From contig NZ_NJFZ01000012.1 of assembly GCF_002270355.1 (NCBI RefSeq), positions 1 to 64,000 of the forward strand: a DNA stretch of 64,000 nt, given 5' to 3'. A model generated the notes under the pieces. That model had not been told where the DNA came from. It searched no databases and worked only from the letters and a program-made list of their open reading frames with translations. Made by a program: the position numbers and the translations under genes. Below, piece after piece: positions 19,131 through 27,692 of this stretch; the first letter of the stretch is position 1, and each line of letters opens with the position of its first letter. Source of the DNA: Flectobacillus sp. BAB-3569 (GTDB lineage: Bacteria; Bacteroidota; Bacteroidia; Cytophagales; Spirosomataceae).

Positions 19131-19619
19131 CTATTTGGCGATATATTCGAAGAAAAGCGACCAACCAACGCTATCTAGGGGGTGCATTTCTTGCCAACCA
19201 CGAATATCCATTGAAAGCGGTATGGGTAAAATGGTGTACCCGATTAGCATTACAACGATGAGTTTCCATAGTGGAATCGTATGAATCATCGGCCAAATCG
19301 TGGAGTCGGTAAAATAGAAGGTAATGCCACCAAGAGTCATACCTAAAATGACAAGAGGCTGAAGTCTTATCAACCTGCGACGGAAAAAGCCCTTAAACGT
19401 TAATGTGTCCCACCTGTCATCGTAGGCATATCCAATGACAAAACCCGAAAGGAGAAAGAAGAAATCAACCGCCAAGTAGCCATGGTTTACGATGTTGTCA
19501 AGGTGGTTGCTGGCAAGTGGTTCGGCAAGGTGAAAGAATACGACAATAATAGCCGCTACTCCACGAAGCCCATCAATAATTTGAAAGTGAGGCTTCGTAC
19601 TCAAATTGTGGTTGTTCAT
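19131..19619 (-). pseudogene. Acyltransferase 3 family protein, truncated after about 162 residues
   Basis: The frame opens like a normal membrane acyltransferase 3 (OafA-type): FQIIDGLRGVAAIIVVFFHL with the family Arg-His-type start, then GYLAVDFFFLLSGFVI, then RRRLIRLQPLVILG and VGWSLFFEYIA. Members are usually 350-400 aa with about ten helices. Here a stop follows EYIAK and no later helices are found downstream, where an unrelated plus-strand gene begins. It is thus a real C-terminal loss, not a one-base slip. Without the second half it is unlikely to transfer acyl groups. Confidence 0.75.
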
Positions 19620-20096
19620 TTGATTTTATGTTTGATTATCAATTGATTATAGAATTTGGGTTTATTTTAAAGAATAGGGTGTTATCTACTTTTAGAATAA
19701 TTCTGGGGATAGGTTGGAATAACTAAATTTCGGACCATGCCCTAAAATTGTTCTTGAAAAATTTAATATCAAACCACCGATTGTCATGGTTGGTAAGTCT
19801 TTGAATACCATGATTTTGATTAATAAAGCACAGTATTATAGGAGAATAAGTAGGATGGGAATTCTGGTTTTCATAGATATTGAATGTTTCAGGTTTTAGA
19901 GATTGTAAACTTTAGGACACTATCAAAAATACATCAGAAGTAGAGTAGGTTCTGTATTATCTTGTATTGGTTTAGATTAGTTTTGACATATCCTGTGTTG
20001 GCATTAGGTATTGTAAGAAATACCCTGTAAAAGTAAGCGCTTTTTAGAAGAACTTTGATTATGAATGCTTGTTATGTTCTGATGTTCTACCAAAGT
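19620..20096. other. Gene-poor region with possible decayed sequence
   Basis: 477 bp with no acceptable gene. Short open frames exist on both strands but all have many stops nearby and no recognisable motif. The run of stops and the neighbouring broken acyltransferase suggest decayed coding sequence, but I cannot name a source. Confidence 0.4.
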
Positions 20097-20840
20097 TTAA
20101 TTGATAATTTCTCCGTTATTGTTATCAAGTTTTTTCCTAAACTTCTGTATTTCCTCAGGACTACGACGATTCCATTCTTTTATTTCTCCAATGATTTTCA
20201 GTGGAGCTTCCGAACGATAGGAGCGAGTTGGATTCCCAGGGAATTTTTTATCTGTGAGATTGGGGTCATTTTCAAAGTTACCTGTAGGTTCTACCATGAA
20301 AACTCTCTCGACACCATCACCTTTTGCTAATGCTGCTGCCAAACCAGCCCCATCTACCAAGGCAGTAAAATAAATATGATTCATTTTAAGATTACTTTGG
20401 TAATTGGACTTTCCCCCAGCCACTAAGAAATCGCCAATTGATAAGTCCGCTCTTGTGCCATGGTAAAAAGGGCCATTGTCTGATGGGCTACATCGATGTG
20501 TCTCAGAATGAGTACGATACTCTTTCGCTTTGTCAAGTTCGCCCGATGCTTCGTAACATTTGGCAAGAGTTTGGTATAAAGATGGCAATGCCGTATTTAC
20601 CGCTGGACTATTTGCTTTTAGGGCAAAGGATAAAGTTGATTCCAACCAAGACAACTTTTGATGCTTGTCTTCTTGAAGTTTGGCGATATAGTAGGAGCTA
20701 AGATACTTTTCAAAGTCATTACTTGCCTCATTCCAAGCTTGAGTATAAGTATTTAAGGCTTTTTCGAGGTTATTTTGAGCTTCTAATTCCATGCCTTGTA
20801 GGCATAATTTGACAATTGGGTTGAAGGGTGAAAACTCCAT
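20097..20840 (-). CDS. TPR-like domain fused to rifampin ADP-ribosyltransferase (Arr)
   Basis: 247 aa. Residues 1-115 form paired helices of TPR type (KALNTYTQAWNEASNDFEKY; TLAKCYEASGELDKAKEY). Residues 125-225 are a complete Arr domain: FYHGTRADLSIGDFL with catalytic His127, IYFTALVDGAGLAAALAKG, VFMVEPTG, and the signature DPNLTDKKFPGNPTRSYRS. Arr enzymes transfer ADP-ribose from NAD+ to the C23 hydroxyl of rifampin. They are normally about 140 aa, so the TPR part is extra. It may simply be domain fusion, or it may direct the enzyme to another target. It heads a run of minus-strand genes. Activity on rifampin is not shown here. Confidence 0.88.
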   Translation of the reverse strand: MEFSPFNPIVKLCLQGMELEAQNNLEKALNTYTQAWNEASNDFEKYLSSYYIAKLQEDKHQKLSWLESTLSFALKANSPAVNTALPSLYQTLAKCYEASGELDKAKEYRTHSETHRCSPSDNGPFYHGTRADLSIGDFLVAGGKSNYQSNLKMNHIYFTALVDGAGLAAALAKGDGVERVFMVEPTGNFENDPNLTDKKFPGNPTRSYRSEAPLKIIGEIKEWNRRSPEEIQKFRKKLDNNNGEIIN

Positions 20841-20868
20841 AGTTGTAAAGGGTTATGATTTTGATTTA

Positions 20869-21261
20869 TCACTTATGATTCTGCCAAATCAGAAATGGAA
20901 AATCTACATTTTTAATAAGTATAAGATCGTATTGGTAGGTTCCATGCACAATTTTTGAGACTCCTACTCCGCAGATAAAGAATGGAGGGTTCTTGACGCT
21001 AATACCCTTGATTTTGGCCTGTGGAAAGCCAAATGGTAAATCATCCTGCATAGAAAAGCTTTTACAATTTTTGATAATTATAGAATCATTTGGCTGTAGT
21101 TGAAAGTAGTGTTCTTCAAATTCTAGGGAATCGAGTTGATACCCTGTTTTATTGTATACGCTAATTTCAGGCCTATTTTTAGTTTCCTCAAACAAGTACA
21201 GAAATAAAGTAGCTGGGATTGCGATCAAAAATGAAAAAGTAAATCGAAAGTTGTAAAGCAT
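20869..21261 (-). CDS. Hypothetical membrane-anchored protein
   Basis: 130 aa. One N-terminal hydrophobic helix (about residues 6-24) acts as anchor or uncleaved signal; the remaining hundred residues form a small beta-rich domain likely in the periplasm (ISVYNKTGYQLDSLEFEEHYF). It ends 28 bp before the Arr fusion and starts 11 bp after the next gene upstream, so all three are probably one operon. I do not recognise a family. Confidence 0.6.
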   Translation of the reverse strand: MLYNFRFTFSFLIAIPATLFLYLFEETKNRPEISVYNKTGYQLDSLEFEEHYFQLQPNDSIIIKNCKSFSMQDDLPFGFPQAKIKGISVKNPPFFICGVGVSKIVHGTYQYDLILIKNVDFPFLIWQNHK

Positions 21262-21272
21262 TTGACTCTCAT

Positions 21273-21992
21273 TTATTGTTTAGCATCCAATATAAACTTT
21301 CTTTGCACTTTTAACTGATTGCTTGGGATATGGAAGGTTTGCACCCTGTTTAGATCGTCTGTAAGTTGTATTTTAATATCAAAAACAGAGGCAAGGTTTA
21401 TCTTAAAACTGCCTTTTGCGTTAGTGCGCAATGTTTGGATTGTTTGAGTTTGCCGTAAGCCAAATAGGGGCTGTCTAAGATAACTGATTTCAACGATGTT
21501 GTATATGGTATCTTTTTTAGCAAAATTTCTCATGAGAATTTCGGTCATCACTGTATTTCTTTTCTCAGGAAGACTTGGTAATCTGTCTCCTACGAAATAG
21601 GGAATTAGAAATAACCCCAATACGGCAATAAGGTTAAAGGGTGTTTTATGATAGACTAATTTTGATTTAAGAAGTAGAAACCATAGTACGGATGAAGCTA
21701 CCAAGAATAGGAGAAAACCATAAAAAGGATGAATGAATACACCTAAATGCCAAGATATATAGGCTAAATTCAAATTCAGACAGGATAGCAATACTCCAAT
21801 AAAAGCAGCTTCTGAAAATTGAATTTTACCTAAAATCTTTGTTAAAATTGTAATCAGGAGGCTATTCCCCAATAAGAAAATATAGGCACCATCAGAAATG
21901 AGAAGTAAGGAGATATGTATAAGTGGAAGAATAACTAGGCAATTGCAGATGAATAATAAAATTGAAAACTTAAATAAGTGCTTGGTATCCAT
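21273..21992 (-). CDS. Hypothetical multi-pass membrane protein with periplasmic C-terminal domain
   Basis: 239 aa. About five or six hydrophobic helices fill residues 10-150, and the last ninety residues are soluble, with alternating hydrophobic residues typical of a beta-sandwich (SFKINLASVFDIKIQLTDDL). No catalytic motif is visible. It probably forms an operon with the 130-aa protein (11-bp gap) and the Arr fusion. Confidence 0.6.
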   Translation of the reverse strand: MDTKHLFKFSILLFICNCLVILPLIHISLLLISDGAYIFLLGNSLLITILTKILGKIQFSEAAFIGVLLSCLNLNLAYISWHLGVFIHPFYGFLLFLVASSVLWFLLLKSKLVYHKTPFNLIAVLGLFLIPYFVGDRLPSLPEKRNTVMTEILMRNFAKKDTIYNIVEISYLRQPLFGLRQTQTIQTLRTNAKGSFKINLASVFDIKIQLTDDLNRVQTFHIPSNQLKVQRKFILDAKQ

Positions 21993-22050
21993 GGTTGCTT
22001 ATAAAGTTAAAATGCCTTACTTGAAAAAATAGGTGGTAAAAAATCAACTA

Positions 22051-22344
22051 TTACTCAATAGAGCCATTTTTCAATCTGTACCGAACTGGCTTGGTCTTCG
22101 TTCTTTCGATAATTCCTCTTGCTTCTAAATCAAGTTTTACAACCTCTCCATACCATTGCACACCACCTTCGAAAGTATCTTTTACTTCCTGATACAATTT
22201 TTCCATTAAATCGGTATGTGTTAATTCTGAAACTTGTAAAATAGAAAGTAATGTAGTTTTGATGGTTTGATATTTTTGCAACAAAATCTTTTTATTTGAT
22301 TTTGTTGGGTCTGGATGCATTGTTTGAATCTTTTCGGTTTCCAT
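22051..22344 (-). CDS. DUF6958-like small protein, probable winged-helix fold
   Basis: 97 aa. Typical blocks are MHPDPTKSNKKI near the N-terminus, KYQTIKTTLLSIL, and near the end WYGEVVKLDLEARGIIERTKTKPVRYRL, which reads like a winged-helix recognition segment. This layout fits DUF6958-type proteins, whose function is unknown. DNA binding is possible but not shown. No membrane segment. Confidence 0.6.
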   Translation of the reverse strand: METEKIQTMHPDPTKSNKKILLQKYQTIKTTLLSILQVSELTHTDLMEKLYQEVKDTFEGGVQWYGEVVKLDLEARGIIERTKTKPVRYRLKNGSIE

Positions 22345-22373
22345 AATTTTGCTATTTTAATTAGAGGCTGGGT

Positions 22374-22988
22374 TTATTTTAGATGAAAATCTGCTTTTTG
22401 GACAAAATGCTCAATACTGATTACCAGCAATATATTTCCAATAATGGTGACCTTTTGCATGATGGCCAGTATAGCCCAATCGCCTGTGCCGTACAAAAAT
22501 AAGCTATAATAGAAAACAAGCATTGATAACACACAGCCTATTTTTAATAAGTGGATAGAAGTTTTGAATGAAAATATAGTAATATAAAATAAGCCCAACA
22601 ATGTTAGCGTGCTTGTTATTGCTACCATGCTATCGTGTAAAGGTGTCGCTATCAAAAAATTGAATAGAATATCGCTATATCCAACGATTTTCAAAACCAA
22701 AGTGGCTTGTTTATCGCTGATTTTCTTGGACATATTGATAAAAAATACGCCATTTCCCAACGAATAAAATATCATTCCGGAAATGGCCCATATCCTTCCT
22801 AAGTTCGGTAATCCATTCAGAGAGTTTTCTTGAAATAGATTACTGAAAAAATTTCTTGACCAATCGAAGCCGATCGTGTTTTTTTCTTGAATCGTTCCAC
22901 CAGCATATTGAAGTGTAGCGATTAGTATAAGAATTGAGGCTATTGCTAAAGACAATAAAACTGCATATTTTTTTAAGAAGTATCTCAT
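22374..22988 (-). CDS. Hypothetical integral membrane protein
   Basis: 204 aa with about six transmembrane helices. The first helix is preceded by a basic start (MRYFLKK). A loop after helix one carries FDWSRNFFSNLF, a pattern similar to DUF998-like membrane proteins where an SN or DxSxN motif sits near helix one, but the resemblance is too weak to name. It lies 29 bp before the DUF6958-like gene on the same strand, so the two are probably co-transcribed. Confidence 0.6.
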   Translation of the reverse strand: MRYFLKKYAVLLSLAIASILILIATLQYAGGTIQEKNTIGFDWSRNFFSNLFQENSLNGLPNLGRIWAISGMIFYSLGNGVFFINMSKKISDKQATLVLKIVGYSDILFNFLIATPLHDSMVAITSTLTLLGLFYITIFSFKTSIHLLKIGCVLSMLVFYYSLFLYGTGDWAILAIMQKVTIIGNILLVISIEHFVQKADFHLK

Positions 22989-23052
22989 TTTAGTTCATGA
23001 AGAGCTTGGTTGACAGAGGTTTAAATATAAAAAAACAACAGGATAATTGATT

Positions 23053-23841
23053 TTATACTGTCCAAAGTGAGCCCATCGAGTAGGTTTTGGCTTTGCCACT
23101 AATGATGACTCTTTCTCCAAGGTTTTGACAATAAAGTGTTCCAACCCTTTCCGAAATCTGAGATGCCTTAAGTATGTTTTTACCTAGTCTTTCTGCCCAA
23201 AATGGAATCAAAGAACAATGGGCAGAACCAGTTACTGGGTCTTCGAGAATAGAGGCTTGTGGGGTAAAAAATCTGGATACAAAATCATCATTTGTTCCCA
23301 CCGCCGTAACAATTACTCCACCTGGGTCGAGGTTAACCAAGTCAAATTGTTGCCTGTTAATCTTGATGTTCTTAACGTCTTCCTCGCTCTCATAGACAAG
23401 TAAATAGTCCCTCGATTTATAAACCTCCTTTGGTTGAATATTTAAAGATTGGGCAATTATTGCAGGTAATTCGGCTTTAATCGGCATTCTCGAGGGAAAA
23501 TCCATTCGATATAAATCACCATCAACCTCTATTTTTAATTCTCCACTTAAGGTTTCAAACAAAATAGTGTTGGAAGGATAGTTAAGTATTGTTTTGAGAC
23601 AATGCGCTGTAGCCAAAGTTGCATGACCGCATAAATCCATTTCGATTTCTGGAGTAAACCACCTTAAATGAATAGCATCCTTTTTAGGAACAAAAAAAGC
23701 AGTTTCTGCCACCGCATTTTCTTGAGCGATTTTCTTGAGTATGTCGTCGGGTAACCATGTTTCTAATGGTACAACGCATGCAGGATTACCTCCAAAAACT
23801 TGGTCAGTAAAAGCATCTATCTGATATAAGTTTAGTTTCAT
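23053..23841 (-). CDS. PhzF family isomerase/epimerase-like protein
   Basis: 262 aa, full length for the PhzF family, which has two diaminopimelate-epimerase-like halves. The start MKLNLYQIDAFTDQVFGGNPA is the family signature. Glu46 in NAVAETAFF is the catalytic acid used by PhzF. Later motifs are DLCGHATLATAHCL and DPVTGSAHCSL, the two conserved substrate-pocket loops. No phenazine genes are nearby, so this is one of the many PhzF homologues with an unknown, probably cytoplasmic, substrate. Confidence 0.92.
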   Translation of the reverse strand: MKLNLYQIDAFTDQVFGGNPACVVPLETWLPDDILKKIAQENAVAETAFFVPKKDAIHLRWFTPEIEMDLCGHATLATAHCLKTILNYPSNTILFETLSGELKIEVDGDLYRMDFPSRMPIKAELPAIIAQSLNIQPKEVYKSRDYLLVYESEEDVKNIKINRQQFDLVNLDPGGVIVTAVGTNDDFVSRFFTPQASILEDPVTGSAHCSLIPFWAERLGKNILKASQISERVGTLYCQNLGERVIISGKAKTYSMGSLWTV

Positions 23842-23916
23842 AATTGAGTCAACTAAATCCTTTTGATTTTGTCATTATTGGCCTTTAGACCAGCAATTTG
23901 GTTAAGCTTTAGAAAG

Positions 23917-24591
23917 TTAATGATTTTCGAATCTAATAGATTTCAGATATGACATCGAGTTTTGAAAGAAATCATGTGTATGCTGATTATCTCGTTTGTA
24001 AGCAATTTCAAATCTGAATTCCAACAGGCTCCCATGTCGGCTGGTTTGAGCGATAAGTAGTTTTATCCATCTACATTGCTTTGAATTATAACCCTTTAGT
24101 CCAAACACAGAGAAGGTATAATTGTTTATTTTGGTGATAGTTTCAAGCTTTATTTGGCTACACTCTGTGCATATTTCGCGCCATAAATTATGATTTCTCC
24201 TTAAGTTCCAATGCAAATTTACAATACTTATCGAGTCTTCAATCGGTAGATTTTCAAGGAATAAAGGATGTTTTATCGTAAATCTTTCAATCGAATCTTG
24301 TGGTTCTTCTACTGAAATAAATCCAGTTTCATTTAAAATAGGAAAATGCTTTGGTTGTGCTCGATACTTTATGTGATGACAAGAGGGACAATCCGAATAA
24401 TCAATCCAGTGAAATACTGTATCATATCGCTCTGGTAAGGAAATTGAAATTTTTCCCAAAGGTTGAGGAAGTTCAAAAGGAACTTTTTGGGAGTTTTCGG
24501 AAAATTCATTCGCTGTATTTTTTGTGTTTTCATTCCTACAGGCAGACATAAAGCAGACAATCAAAACTGCTAATGATAATTTTGAATCCAT
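23917..24591 (-). CDS. Hypothetical lipoprotein
   Basis: About 224 aa starting at the ATG giving MDSKLSLAVLIVCF; an ATG eight codons upstream is also possible. The lipobox is CFMSAC, predicting a lipid-anchored periplasmic protein. It contains a CPSCHH segment (YSDCPSCHHIKY) that could bind metal or haem-like ligand, but only one CxxC is present. No family recognised. Confidence 0.6.
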   Translation of the reverse strand: MDSKLSLAVLIVCFMSACRNENTKNTANEFSENSQKVPFELPQPLGKISISLPERYDTVFHWIDYSDCPSCHHIKYRAQPKHFPILNETGFISVEEPQDSIERFTIKHPLFLENLPIEDSISIVNLHWNLRRNHNLWREICTECSQIKLETITKINNYTFSVFGLKGYNSKQCRWIKLLIAQTSRHGSLLEFRFEIAYKRDNQHTHDFFQNSMSYLKSIRFENH

Positions 24592-24694
24592 CCAAACTAA
24601 AAACCTCATTCCCAAAATTATTTATGATTTTAAAATCCAATTTTAGCACTATCTCAATGACTTAAATAAGAGTAACGAAATCAAAGCAGAATAT

Positions 24695-25369
24695 CTATTC
24701 TACAATTTTAAAATATGGAATTAATGAGTTTTTCACCACATTAGAAAAAGAATCGTAGATAAAATCAAAGAAACTGTCTTCCTCTTTTTCTTGAGCGTGT
24801 CTCCGACTTTGCTTTGTAGAAACACTTTGTTGAGGTATTGATTTGCTCTTTTTTATTGCTTCTTCGCTCGTAATTACAATTAATTCGGCAGCATCTGGAT
24901 CGTCTAAACTTTTATCACTTTTACTTACGTGAAGGTTGAGCCAGATTCCGTCTGGTCCAATAACACTTTTGGTAGTACCATTATCATAAATCGTTACCTG
25001 AGTTCCATTGCTGGAGGTGATAACGTTATTGAGACCATAGTGACTTATAATCGACATCGAACCATCGGGATTGATTATACTCGATTGAATACCTTGTTTG
25101 TAAACGGTAGTAACTCTACCATCTGGATGCGTAATTATTTTGGTTGAGGGAGTATCCATTACCGTACTCATTCTTCCATTGGGGTGAATAATTGATTTCA
25201 TTTGACCGTTGTAATGAATTACTGTATGTACCCCATCAGGATGTATAATGGTGATGACTCCTTGTCTGAAATTATTTGAATAATTTTCTGAAGGAAAACC
25301 CTCAGCGAAATAAGAAACAAAAGGACTTAACGACGTCAATAGGGTAAGAGCTAAAATGGTATTTTTCAT
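24695..25369 (-). CDS. Exported protein with HPDG-type short repeats
   Basis: 224 aa with a signal peptide ending around residue 22. Residues 35-150 carry about nine copies of an 8-21 residue unit built on a beta strand and the turn HPDG, HPNG, NPDG, GPDG or YDNG (for example TIIHPDG, SIIHPNG, KIITHPDG, SVIGPDG). This is expected to form a repeating beta structure. The tail is charged and low in order. A single gene between a lipoprotein and the M23 peptidase. Function unknown; such repeats suggest a structural or surface role. Confidence 0.65.
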   Translation of the reverse strand: MKNTILALTLLTSLSPFVSYFAEGFPSENYSNNFRQGVITIIHPDGVHTVIHYNGQMKSIIHPNGRMSTVMDTPSTKIITHPDGRVTTVYKQGIQSSIINPDGSMSIISHYGLNNVITSSNGTQVTIYDNGTTKSVIGPDGIWLNLHVSKSDKSLDDPDAAELIVITSEEAIKKSKSIPQQSVSTKQSRRHAQEKEEDSFFDFIYDSFSNVVKNSLIPYFKIVE

Positions 25370-25454
25370 GTTTTGAATAAGTGTTTTAATTATGGAATTT
25401 TAAAATTGAATATAGGGTAATGTCTTCGAGTTTTCTCAAAACAGATGCCGCTTA

Positions 25455-25997
25455 CTATTCATGATGGCGGTTGGAGAAATATTCGTTCAAATATACGGTT
25501 GGGTCTAAAAAAGTCATTTTTCTCCATCCTTGGCGACTTTTATCAATTCTCCAAGGATAAGGAATTATGGTTTCAATAGAATAATGCAGATGCGGGCTTT
25601 TGCCTGAAGCATTGCCAGAATCCCCAACTGTTCCAATCACAGATTGATGGTTTACAAAATTTAGAACATGAACCGTAATTTTGTCCAAATGTGCATAATA
25701 ATGAAGCCTCCATTTTGGTCCGAGTACAAATACGATTTTTCCCCCTATGGGAATTTCGCCCTGATATAACACAATACCCTTAGTAGCAGAAAAGACTTTT
25801 GTCCCCTTTTTAGCAAAAATATCTACCCCTTTATGAGTGACCGATTTTCCCCATGGATAATACCAAAAGGATTGTTGGTTGTAGCTATCCTTTGTGGCTT
25901 CTGCAACAGGCATTTTGAGGTTTTGAGGAATACAGAACCCGATGACAATAATGGTTGCGATATATAAAAATGATTTAGAGAGTTTTATTTTTTGCAT
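25455..25997 (-). CDS. M23 family (LytM-type) metallopeptidase
   Basis: 180 aa with an N-terminal membrane anchor (about residues 10-24). Zinc and catalytic residues are all present: His55 and Asp59 in THKGVDIF, His103 in YYAHLD, and His136-x-His138 in HLHYS. M23 enzymes cut peptide cross-links in peptidoglycan. The region around GTVGDSGNASG is the usual loop before the last motif. It is a short form with no extra binding domain, so it probably acts at the inner membrane on the cell wall or as a regulator. Confidence 0.9.
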   Translation of the reverse strand: MQKIKLSKSFLYIATIIVIGFCIPQNLKMPVAEATKDSYNQQSFWYYPWGKSVTHKGVDIFAKKGTKVFSATKGIVLYQGEIPIGGKIVFVLGPKWRLHYYAHLDKITVHVLNFVNHQSVIGTVGDSGNASGKSPHLHYSIETIIPYPWRIDKSRQGWRKMTFLDPTVYLNEYFSNRHHE

Positions 25998-26029
25998 TGG
26001 AGAAAAGGTGGAATATCAAATCTTTGTAA

Positions 26030-27496
26030 CTAGATGTTCTTCTGGTGAGGTGTTATACTTGCTTTTTTGAAACGCTTTAACTCATTTTCAAACTCTTCGA
26101 CTATGGAATTATACATTTTGGTAGATTTTTTTGCATCTTTTACAGCCATTTCTTGATAAAGAATAGCCTCTTTTGTCTTGCCCAATGCAAATAACAAGTG
26201 AGCATAGGTGTCCAATTGTTCTGGTGCTTTCCAAAGATTTATAGAAAACCTTGAAAATTTTAAAGCAGTTGTTAAACTCGAAGCTTTTTTAGTTGATTGA
26301 TAAATTTTCCAAGCAATTTTATTTAAATCTTTTGAGTACGCTTCGTTATAGTCTCTACCAAGTTGCTTTATCATTTTCAACTTATTTTTTCCATTTTCCT
26401 TCATCGCAGCTTTTCTTTCATCATCATTAGAGTACATTCTAAGATTTGAAACAAAATCAGACTGAAGCAAATGTAAATCCAAATACTCTTTCTGCTTAGA
26501 CCAGTATCTCCTGAGAATATTATTACCATATCTTGTACCATAATCAATAATATTCAATGTGTCATTTATCCATTTATAATATTCAAATGCAGACTTTAGT
26601 TGCTCCTGTATAAATTCATTTTGTAAATAGCTATTTGTGCTTAGTGTTTCTGCCAATGAAATAGCACAAGAACGTGAAAAAGCATTTTGATTCATCATTA
26701 GCGCATTTTCAAATTCAATTTTATCTGGGTTTTCTTTTGCATTTTCTAGTACTCTTTGAGCAATCACTCTGTTGAGCATTTTTCTTTGATCTTGAAAAGA
26801 ACTATCCTTTGGTTCATGCAAGAAACTTTGTACTATACGATCTTTGGTAGTAATATATTCTACCTCTATAAATTGATATAAATCGTTCGTAAGGTTTTCC
26901 TCCATTGAGGCATATTTATTGAGCAATTTAAGTGAGCTTAATTTTAGAAGGAACCGTTTTTTTATAATCTGGAGTAATTCTTCCTTAGAAACTGTATTAG
27001 TATACAACTTTTGTTCAAAGGAAATCCGATTCTGGTTATTTGCATTTATGCTATCTTTAATCTCTTGGATAATATTTTTTGAAATCTCTTGACCTTGTAA
27101 ATAAGTCTTTAAGTAAGCTAAACAGGTACTATCGGGTGAAAACACGTAAAAATCAGGCGTAAAATCCAGAATTAACTCGCTTCGGAATTCTTTTTCATCC
27201 TTTTTATCGCTGTTAATTTCTAAAGGAAAAAGAACAAAATCTTTAGTGAAAATATTCTTTTCACCAGATACACGTAATAGAGAATCTAACAGATAATCAT
27301 CTGTATTTTGTTTATTAGTCTTACTTAAATAAATTGAAGTTGAATCATAACGATAGATCAATAAATTCTTATTTGATTTTTTAGCCTTTATGAAGGCGTC
27401 ATTAAGGTTTTTTTCGAAAGATGGTGTTTGTGCTAATGCTGTAATCGAAGCAATTAGGGTTGTAACAAATGTTATGATTTTGAAATAGGTTGACAT
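26030..27496 (-). CDS. Hypothetical exported protein: thioredoxin-like region plus TPR-like helices
   Basis: 488 aa with signal peptide (cleavage after ALAQ near residue 23). Residues 30-150 resemble a thioredoxin-like fold (NKNLLIYRYDS; FTPDFYVFSPDSTCLAY) but lack a CxxC pair, so it is not a redox enzyme. The rest is helical, ending in a TPR-like pair (YAHLLFALGKTKEAILYQEMAV). Probably a periplasmic binding or scaffold protein. It ends 33 bp before the M23 gene on the same strand. Confidence 0.6.
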   Translation of the reverse strand: MSTYFKIITFVTTLIASITALAQTPSFEKNLNDAFIKAKKSNKNLLIYRYDSTSIYLSKTNKQNTDDYLLDSLLRVSGEKNIFTKDFVLFPLEINSDKKDEKEFRSELILDFTPDFYVFSPDSTCLAYLKTYLQGQEISKNIIQEIKDSINANNQNRISFEQKLYTNTVSKEELLQIIKKRFLLKLSSLKLLNKYASMEENLTNDLYQFIEVEYITTKDRIVQSFLHEPKDSSFQDQRKMLNRVIAQRVLENAKENPDKIEFENALMMNQNAFSRSCAISLAETLSTNSYLQNEFIQEQLKSAFEYYKWINDTLNIIDYGTRYGNNILRRYWSKQKEYLDLHLLQSDFVSNLRMYSNDDERKAAMKENGKNKLKMIKQLGRDYNEAYSKDLNKIAWKIYQSTKKASSLTTALKFSRFSINLWKAPEQLDTYAHLLFALGKTKEAILYQEMAVKDAKKSTKMYNSIVEEFENELKRFKKASITPHQKNI

Positions 27497-27692
27497 TTTT
27501 CTGATTTATCTTTTGTACAATTATTCATGATTTTGAAGGTAATTGTCTGGTTTTGTAAAAGTCTATGGTATTACAAAATAAATATTTCACTTTTCAAATG
27601 TTTAGTTATTCCTACATTATGAATAACTGACTCTTATGAACGTAACCTACAGAAAACTGATTTGTAGCATCACCATATAATTTCGGAATTGT

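Noticed and set aside
19620-20096. Short open frames that might be a decayed transposase or other gene
   Set aside because: No motif, no consistent frame, many stops; left as unannotated decayed sequence.
24695-25369. CRISPR-like or DNA tandem repeat
   Set aside because: Repetition is at the protein level only; DNA units differ too much in length and sequence.
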